Assembly (NCBI GenBank): GCA_029563035.1
Contig: JAKQTP010000109.1
Coordinates: 1-9,245, forward strand
From: an archaeon
Lineage (GTDB): Archaea > Iainarchaeota > Iainarchaeia > CSSED10-239
DNA length: 9,245 nucleotides
Reading direction: 5' to 3'
Shown one piece after another: positions 5,208-9,245 of the stretch. The position numbers and the translations under genes were made by a program. The stretch's first letter is position 1. Each line of letters starts with the position of its first letter. Under the pieces are notes generated by a model that saw nothing but the letters and a program-made list of their open reading frames with translations, made no database searches and was not told the DNA's origin.

Positions 5208-5787
5208 TGAACAAAAAAAAGATTTATTTGATGTTTTAAGGGATGTCGTAAATCTGCTTAAAATATTGGATGTTAGTGATCAAAAAAAGGTTATTCGTTG
5301 GTCTTTAGAAGAATTAAATCTTGATTTATTGGGTGCGCACGAACAACAAATTTTACCAGACAAAAAATTAACGGATATCAAATATGAAACTTGTCTGTCA
5401 AAAGAAAATTTTATTAGTAATTGTAGTATTAAAGATTTTGTTTTATCTAAAAATCCTATTTCTGATATAAATTTTGCTGTTACTGTTGCTTATTTTTATC
5501 AATTTGAGACAGCAGAAAAAAAAGATTTGATATCCAAAGAAGATTTAATAGAGGCGACTAGATTGGTGGGCAGAGAGAGACTTGTTCGTCCCGAACAAAC
5601 ACTGATTAATGCTATGAATTGTGGATATTTAGATAAAGTAGAGAGGGGATTATATCGTCTAAACAGTATAGGAGAAAATTTAGTTGCAATGACATTGCCT
5701 ATTAAGGGTGAAGATGGTAGTCGAAAAAAAAATAAGAAAAGATTAAAATCAAAAAAAATAAAAAAATCTTCAAAAAATAAAAAGTAA
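5203..5787 (+). CDS. Winged-helix-like protein with a lysine-rich C-terminal tail
   Basis: 194 residues, first gene of a tight three-gene operon. The core (about 75-165) runs from SIKDFVLSKNPISDINFAVT through VAYFYQFETAEKKDLI and LIEATRLVGRERL to GYLDKVERGLYRLNSIGENL. From memory this pattern (hydrophobic VAYYYxFE, a helix EATR, then a beta-wing of the type GRGxYxLNxxGENLV) occurs in uncharacterised proteins encoded in genomic islands. It reads as a winged-helix DNA- or protein-binding fold. The tail from residue 174 is almost entirely Lys, Ser and Asn and could bind nucleic acid. The matching A runs in the gene (for example 5726-5734) could cause polymerase slippage. The gene ends 23 bp before the next one. 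Function is unknown; a regulator or adaptor of the downstream pair is plausible. Confidence 0.8.
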   Translation: MSEQKKDLFDVLRDVVNLLKILDVSDQKKVIRWSLEELNLDLLGAHEQQILPDKKLTDIKYETCLSKENFISNCSIKDFVLSKNPISDINFAVTVAYFYQFETAEKKDLISKEDLIEATRLVGRERLVRPEQTLINAMNCGYLDKVERGLYRLNSIGENLVAMTLPIKGEDGSRKKNKKRLKSKKIKKSSKNKK

Positions 5788-5810
5788 TTTTTGTTTATTA
5801 TTTTTTCACT

Positions 5811-6620
5811 ATGATTAAAGAAAAAATGAAAAGTAAAAATTTTATTGATATAGTAATTGAAGAAATTGCTTGTTTAAACAAAGTAATTTTAAAAATTAAA
5901 GATAGACAAATTAAAAACTCTTCAACCTTGCAATTAATTAAAACCATTTCTCAAGCTTGGTTCGATAAGTATGCGCCTTCTTTTTCCCAAAGAGGGTGTT
6001 CTGATTTATTGAGTGAGCTTAATACTTTCTACAAAGATTTAAGCACTTTTTCTTATTCTTCAACAAGTAAAAAAAAATATCTCGATTTATGTAAAAAAAT
6101 AAAAAAAACATTATTAGTATTGCAAAGAGAAATGATAGATAAGCCAGCTAATATTTGTTTTTCCAGTGATATTGATAATTTACAAAACTTGGTTCAAGAT
6201 TCTGTTATGCAAAAAATTATAAATGATAGATATGACGAAATTAAAAAGTGTGTAAATATTGCCCCATTATCAGCGACTGTTATGATGGGGGGCGTGTTGG
6301 AGGCTATTTTTTTGGCAAGAATTAATAAAGAAGAAAATAAAAAAAATATTTTTAACCAGAAATCTGTTCCGATTGACAAACAAACAAATAAAGCAAAAAA
6401 TATTCAAGAATGGACTCTCAGTAATTTTATAGATGTTTCTTATGAAATGGGATGGGTCAGAAGGGCGGCAAAAGATGTTGGAATTAATATAATGGAGTAT
6501 AGAAATTTAATTCATCCAGAGAAACAATTAAGATTAAAAATAGATTTAGAATCACAAGACTCAAATATGTTTTTTACAATATTTAATGAGTTAATTAAAC
6601 AGATAATAGCAAGTGTTTAG
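5811..6620 (+). CDS. RNLIHP-motif protein, possibly HEPN-related
   Basis: 269 residues, second gene of the operon. The N-terminal half (1-115) is helical and unrecognised. The C-terminal half (about 120-269) resembles a widespread uncharacterised family. It has DRYDEIKKC (139-147), SATVMMGGVLEAIFLARI (154-171), EWTLSNFIDVSYEMGW (200-215) and EYRNLIHPEKQLR (229-241). R231 and H235 in RNLIHP recall the catalytic Arg/His of HEPN nucleases, but the spacing is RX3H rather than the usual RX4-6H, so nuclease activity cannot be assumed. The layout of two long helices with the motif near the end fits a HEPN-like four-helix bundle. A second ATG at codon 6 is possible. No Shine-Dalgarno sequence is visible; coupling to the upstream gene is likely because the gap is short. 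Confidence 0.75.
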   Translation: MIKEKMKSKNFIDIVIEEIACLNKVILKIKDRQIKNSSTLQLIKTISQAWFDKYAPSFSQRGCSDLLSELNTFYKDLSTFSYSSTSKKKYLDLCKKIKKTLLVLQREMIDKPANICFSSDIDNLQNLVQDSVMQKIINDRYDEIKKCVNIAPLSATVMMGGVLEAIFLARINKEENKKNIFNQKSVPIDKQTNKAKNIQEWTLSNFIDVSYEMGWVRRAAKDVGINIMEYRNLIHPEKQLRLKIDLESQDSNMFFTIFNELIKQIIASV

Positions 6621-6638
6621 CTATTAATTAATGTATTT

Positions 6639-7256
6639 ATGAATGATAAAAATAAGATTTTATTGAAAGAAGTTAGCTTGGTCTTAATAGATCAAATTGT
6701 TTCTGGCATACCAGAGCTTAATATAGCCTGGGGACTCTCTAAAGCTTTGTATGGCACCGGTATGAAATTGCGGGAAAAAAGAGTTTTTGAGTGGGTTGAG
6801 GTTATAAAAGATAATCCTGGTGTTTTTGTTCCAGATCTTTTAAAAACAGAAGAATTTCAAGATGGTTTCGTTTATTTTTTAGAAGAATATTTGAGAGAAA
6901 GAAACAAGCAAAAGAGAGTTTTCATAAAGAATACATTTTTAAATTTTTCAATTTCCAATAATAAAGATAATTTTCCAGCAGAAAAAATTGTTCATTCTAT
7001 AAGTCAGCTAGAAATAAAAGACATAGAAGTTTTAAAGGATTCTATCGCTGAAGAAAATAGACTTAGAGAAAAAGATGAAAGAAATCTTTCTTTTCAAATT
7101 TATGGTAATAACGATAAAAACAGGGAAAACATTTACAATCTTCTAAATCTTGGTATTTTTATAGGAGACGACTCTTCTAGACTTGGTCATTTGTACTCCC
7201 CATTTATTCAAATATCAGAATTTGGTAGAACTTTAATAAAATATATAATAAATTAG
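6639..7256 (+). CDS. Unknown third protein of the cargo operon
   Basis: 205 residues, starting 18 bp after the preceding stop. An earlier ATG at 6631 is closed by TGA after two codons, so 6639 is the start. The N-terminus (10-42) is moderately hydrophobic with Gly and Pro (SGIPELNIAWGLSKALYGTG) and may touch a membrane or form a glycine-rich helical hairpin. The middle (about 68-105, EEFQDGFVYFLEEYLRERN then KQKRVFIKNTFLNF) resembles, from memory, a segment common in uncharacterised island-encoded proteins. The C-terminal part (about 160-205) looks like a small winged helix. I recognise no named family. Its place in a tight operon with a HEPN-like protein suggests a shared function. Confidence 0.75.
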   Translation: MNDKNKILLKEVSLVLIDQIVSGIPELNIAWGLSKALYGTGMKLREKRVFEWVEVIKDNPGVFVPDLLKTEEFQDGFVYFLEEYLRERNKQKRVFIKNTFLNFSISNNKDNFPAEKIVHSISQLEIKDIEVLKDSIAEENRLREKDERNLSFQIYGNNDKNRENIYNLLNLGIFIGDDSSRLGHLYSPFIQISEFGRTLIKYIIN

Positions 7257-7302
7257 TTTTTAGTTCACTTGTAGTTCCTGGTTGTCAGATTCAATTTTTT
7301 TC

Positions 7303-7590
7303 TTATTTTAGTGTTTTTTCGCAAATAGTTGTTTTATACAGATTGTCATATTTGCATTTATATCCACACTCATAATCAAAATTTTTATTATTTTTTGATA
7401 TATCAAATAATATCCATTCCTGACATTTTTCTAGGGATTCAAACCCCGGTTGTATTATCCAGGCAGATTCATCGTTAATATTATCTTTGTCTGGATAATA
7501 AAAACCTGTCCAATTGTGGTCGAGTGTTTTTTTAGAGCTACACCCAGATAAAAATATCAAAAATAAAGTTAATGTAAATATTTTTTTCAT
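7303..7590 (-). CDS. Small cysteine-containing lipoprotein
   Basis: 95 residues. A short basic N-terminus and hydrophobic core end in the lipobox LSGC, so Cys17 should be lipidated and the protein anchored on the outside of the cell membrane. The mature part contains WTGFYYPDKDN (27-37), FESLEKCQEWI (50-60) and DYECGYKCK (72-80). Four further cysteines (56, 75, 79, 90) probably form two disulfides. From memory the pattern of FYYPD, then SLExCxxW, then YECGxxCK occurs in small hypothetical lipoproteins of Patescibacteria; their function is unknown. It starts 15 bp after the membrane protease gene, so both are likely on one transcript. The gene ends 46 bp from the convergent 6639 gene, and I see no clear terminator between them. 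Confidence 0.8.
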   Translation of the reverse strand: MKKIFTLTLFLIFLSGCSSKKTLDHNWTGFYYPDKDNINDESAWIIQPGFESLEKCQEWILFDISKNNKNFDYECGYKCKYDNLYKTTICEKTLK

Positions 7591-7605
7591 AAAATTATTG
7601 TTATT

Positions 7606-8448
7606 TTAAGAATATATTTTTGAATAGAAAAATAAAAATAGAAGGGCTGTAGACAATAAAACATATCTTGTTATCCATAGGATTTTTTGCTTCTTTGTTA
7701 GAGGTGTTAAAATTTCTATTATTACTTCCTTTCTATTCTTATCAAAAAGACCTGCCTTTATATATGCAAAGAAAAAATATAGAGCTATGACCAATATAGA
7801 TAGATTTGGCATTAGATTATTCTTTTCTTTTATTGTTATAATAACTATTGATAATATAGACAGCACAGCAATAACTGTTTCCCATATTTTAAAGCCAGTA
7901 GTTTTGGTTCCCGGGGAATCTGAAAAAAGGAAAAAAACTATAACGAGCAATAAGGAAAAAGTATAGCCTTCTAACATATATCCAATAAAAAATAATGCTA
8001 TAAAAAATCCTAGCCATTCAATGTGTTTAATTGAACCTCTTAATATTCCGTGTCCATCAAGAAGTGTTATGGGGGTTAAATTTATTAAGTTTATAAGACT
8101 CCCAATAAAAACTAGATCAATTAACAATGATTGCTTTGTGATAAAATAAAGTATAAACAATGGTATTATACTAATAAAGCCAATAAATGGTCCGAAAAAT
8201 TTAACTCTTGCATAATCGTTTTCGGTTTTAATTTCTTTATTGTTAGTAACCACTGCTCCAATAAAAGGGAAAAAATATATTCCGTTTAATTTACCTTCTA
8301 TTTTTTTGAGGGCTAAAACGTGTCCTAATTCGTGAATCAGCAGAAGAACCCCAATACCGATAGAATAGGCAATTTCCAATTCCAGATATAGATTTAGTAA
8401 ATATACAAAGATTACAAAAGAGATTAAGCTTATTATTGTTTTTTTCAT
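7606..8448 (-). CDS. Site-2-protease-like (M50 family) membrane metalloprotease
   Basis: 280 residues with about eight hydrophobic segments. The zinc motif HELGH is at 39-43, inside a hydrophobic stretch (26-48). The second family motif is NLTPITLLDGHG (123-134), in which Asp131 is expected to be the third zinc ligand. This order is that of site-2 proteases, which cut transmembrane segments within the membrane, often to release regulators or clear membrane peptides. The first catalytic helices are complete and four or more further segments follow (about 145-177, 190-230, 257-276). No PDZ domain is present. It is co-oriented with the lipoprotein 15 bp downstream. Substrate is unknown. The gene is unusual cargo for a small element; a role at the cell surface is likely. 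Confidence 0.85.
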   Translation of the reverse strand: MKKTIISLISFVIFVYLLNLYLELEIAYSIGIGVLLLIHELGHVLALKKIEGKLNGIYFFPFIGAVVTNNKEIKTENDYARVKFFGPFIGFISIIPLFILYFITKQSLLIDLVFIGSLINLINLTPITLLDGHGILRGSIKHIEWLGFFIALFFIGYMLEGYTFSLLLVIVFFLFSDSPGTKTTGFKIWETVIAVLSILSIVIITIKEKNNLMPNLSILVIALYFFFAYIKAGLFDKNRKEVIIEILTPLTKKQKILWITRYVLLSTALLFLFFYSKIYS

Positions 8449-8454
8449 ATTTTT

Positions 8455-8463
8455 ATAATAACA
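8455..8463 (-). promoter_or_regulatory. Possible extended -10 element of the protease gene
   Basis: On the minus strand TGTTATTAT (8463-8455) reads as an extended -10 box whose hexamer TATTAT ends 6 bp before the ATG at 8448. If used, the mRNA would be leaderless or nearly so. No clear -35 box is seen. The whole gap 8449-8519 is AT-rich and must hold both divergent promoters. Confidence 0.3.
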
Positions 8464-8519
8464 TTTTTTATTTTTTTAAAAAATAGAGCATAATAATATA
8501 TAAATAATATTTAAAAGTT

Positions 8520-9014
8520 ATGACAACAAAAGGAAACTTACAAATAACACCACTACATAGTCCTAAGAGTTTTATTTCTGATGTTCTAATCGTTGAAATT
8601 GGAAATATTTCAAACACCCATCATTACTTATGTTTTGTTTTAATTTCAGTAGCAATAGAATTTCTAGGTAAGTGTATTGATGATTCAGTTAATAATTGGA
8701 ATGAAGGTGGTTCGGAAAAACTTTTCAACTTAGCTATTGAAAAGCTTATGCCTAAATATAGACCTTACAATCTGTACAAACTTTTAAGATGTGGCTTGGC
8801 TCATCATTTAGCGCCACAGTCAGGCCTTAATTTGTCGCAAAAAAAAGATGGAGATATTCACCTTTCTGTGCTATCAGATGGATCTTTGACGCTAAATATA
8901 GAAGATTTTTATGAAGATTTTAAAATTGCTTGTCAAAATGTTATAAATAATATAGATAAAAATCTGTATAAAAACAATAAAATGTATAGTCCATTTTTGG
9001 TAGATAAAAAATAA
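8520..9014 (+). CDS. HEPN-like protein with an RX4H motif
   Basis: 164 residues, the last gene before attR. The N-terminal half contains FISDVLIVEIGNI (18-30) and HHYLCFVLISVAIEFLGKCI (34-53). Then follows YKLLRCGLAHHLAP (86-99), in which R90 and H95 form the RX4H spacing of HEPN ribonuclease and abortive-infection proteins. The C-terminal helix IEDFYEDFKIACQNVI (127-142) completes a helical bundle. From memory, LRCGLAH followed by IEDFYxDFxxAC marks a recurring uncharacterised family. If active it would cleave RNA, but it could equally be a non-catalytic member. The gene stands alone, with TTTAAAAGTTATG as start context as in two other element genes. No partner such as a nucleotidyltransferase antitoxin is next to it. 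Confidence 0.7.
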   Translation: MTTKGNLQITPLHSPKSFISDVLIVEIGNISNTHHYLCFVLISVAIEFLGKCIDDSVNNWNEGGSEKLFNLAIEKLMPKYRPYNLYKLLRCGLAHHLAPQSGLNLSQKKDGDIHLSVLSDGSLTLNIEDFYEDFKIACQNVINNIDKNLYKNNKMYSPFLVDKK

Positions 9015-9037
9015 AATTATCAATGAAATGGTTACAT

Positions 9038-9106
9038 TTATTTAAATTCTGTGATATATATTTCTCTTGTTTCTGATAAGAAATAGGTTCGAACTTCGTC
9101 CACTAC
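9038..9106 (-). other. Alternative 3' end of the integrase gene in the circular form
   Basis: In the excised circle, joining 337 to the sequence left of 9113 at the shared core keeps the integrase frame open. After Gly567 it would add 22 codons beginning VVDEVRTYFLSE and stop at TAA (9040-9038), giving 589 residues. In the integrated state this piece is cut off from the gene. The open run is short enough to arise by chance, so coding status is inferred. Confidence 0.45.
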
Positions 9107-9113
9107 CCCGAGC
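9106..9113 (+). other. attR core (CCCCGAGC)
   Basis: Exact copy of the octamer at 330-337. To its left (9086-9105) the element side contains GGTTCGAACTTCG, whose TTCG units mirror CGAACGAAC right of attL, as expected for the two arms of attP. To its right the chromosome resumes with GAGCGAG and a terminator. The sequence left of the core does not fold as a tRNA T-arm. Confidence 0.65.
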
Positions 9114-9120
9114 GAGCGAG

Positions 9121-9147
9121 AAAAAACACCCTAAGGGGTGTTTTTTT
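9121..9147 (+). terminator. Intrinsic terminator, originally of tRNA-Gln
   Basis: AAAAAACACCC (9121-9131) and the complementary GGGTGTTTTTTT (9136-9147) form a hairpin with loop TAAG and a T run. It begins 7 bp after the attR core, so before integration it would have followed the tRNA directly. The A tract makes it bidirectional. Confidence 0.8.
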
Positions 9148-9163
9148 AATGCGAGCGAAGGGG

Positions 9164-9189
9164 AAGCAAGTCAATTTATTGACTTGCTT
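9164..9189. repeat. Perfect 11-bp inverted repeat in the right flank
   Basis: AAGCAAGTCAA (9164-9174) and TTGACTTGCTT (9179-9189) form a perfect stem with loop TTTA. Only three T follow, so it is a weak terminator on the plus strand. It may be a second terminator or a protein-binding site. Confidence 0.5.
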
Positions 9190-9202
9190 TAGGGATGAGA
9201 AA

Positions 9203-9245
9203 GCCGGAGCGATGTGCGGAGCGTAGCGACGCACCGCGAGGCCGG
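9203..9245. repeat. GC-rich palindromic repeat cluster at the window end
   Basis: The stretch begins and ends with GCCGG and contains GTGCG (9214-9218) paired with CGCAC (9229-9233) around GAGCGTAGCGA. Related GCGAGCGAAG and CGAGCGAGCGAG units occur at 9151-9160 and 9109-9120. It resembles short interspersed palindromic repeats of bacterial chromosomes and contrasts sharply with the AT-rich element. No gene is visible in 9114-9245. Confidence 0.45.

Larger units (their letters stand above)
330..9113. mobile_element. Integrated element of about 8.8 kb in tRNA-Gln (serine-recombinase type)
   Basis: The element runs from the core CCCCGAGC at the tRNA 3' end (330-337) to the same octamer at 9106-9113. 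It carries its own large serine recombinase directly next to attL, a RepA-like helicase, a DNA-modification-associated protein and several cargo genes. Internal GC content is clearly lower than in the right flank. Removing it would join the tRNA end to GAGCGAG and then the terminator at 9121-9147, a normal tRNA 3' context. No conjugation, capsid, portal or terminase gene is visible, so it is best described as an integrated plasmid-like or mobilisable island. The boundaries rest on an 8-bp match plus context, not on a long direct repeat. Confidence 0.75.

Noticed and set aside
6194..6379. Minus-strand open frame of 61 codons inside the 5811 gene.
   Set aside because: It is a shadow of a well-supported gene; the hydrophobic translation arises from the antisense of Lys/Asn-rich codons.
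9082..9113. GGTTCGAAC...CCCCGAGC looks like the 3' half of a tRNA left by integration.
   Set aside because: The bases around TTCGAAC do not form a T-stem, and the distance to CCCCGAGC is 5 bp longer than in the tRNA. It fits an attP arm better.
1..9245. Recoding of TGA (as Gly in Gracilibacteria/SR1), suggested by the absence of TGA stops in the main genes.
   Set aside because: No gene needs TGA as a sense codon to reach full length, and absence of TGA among about ten stops is unremarkable in such AT-rich DNA.
1..9245. Searched for a CRISPR array, iterons, IS elements with terminal repeats, and further tRNAs.
   Set aside because: No regularly spaced direct repeats, no transposase and no second cloverleaf were seen.

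Overview
The window looks like a piece of an AT-rich Patescibacteria (CPR) genome carrying an integrated mobile element. The evidence is circumstantial: very low GC inside the element, almost no Shine-Dalgarno sequences before start codons, a tRNA without an encoded CCA end, TAA/TAG as the only stops of the main genes, and several small proteins of types I associate from memory with this group. The host chromosome shows only at the edges. On the left are the last 70 codons of a membrane protein resembling FtsX and a tRNA-Gln(TTG) gene with its own promoter. On the right (about 9114-9245) is a GC-richer stretch with a strong intrinsic terminator and short GC-rich palindromic repeats.

Between them lies an element of about 8.78 kb, inserted at the 3' end of the tRNA. 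The core CCCCGAGC occurs at 330-337 (attL) and 9106-9113 (attR). Joining the left flank to the right flank rebuilds a tRNA-Gln followed directly by its own terminator, which supports these boundaries. A large serine recombinase gene (277-2031, minus) ends inside the tRNA. The 3' end of that gene contains the attachment site, so integration changes the C-terminus of the recombinase.

The left half of the element (277-4949, all minus strand) is the maintenance block. In transcription order it holds a structured leader RNA (about 5098-4965), an Nmad3-type DNA-modification-associated protein, an unknown protein with a possible C-terminal helix-turn-helix, a RepA/DnaB-like hexameric helicase, a 51-residue small protein and the integrase. 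Terminators separate the second and third genes, and the small protein from the integrase. The leader RNA can form mutually exclusive stems, one of them an intrinsic terminator just before the Nmad3 start. This is the most striking non-coding signal here and looks like an attenuator.

The right half is cargo. A plus-strand three-gene operon (5203-7256) encodes a winged-helix-like protein with a lysine-rich tail, a protein with an RNLIHP motif reminiscent of HEPN-type families, and a third conserved-looking unknown. It is followed by a minus-strand pair, a site-2-protease-like membrane metalloprotease (8448-7606) and a small cysteine-containing lipoprotein (7590-7303). Last is a plus-strand protein with an RX4H motif typical of HEPN domains (8520-9014). 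A defence or toxin role for the cargo is plausible but is inference only.
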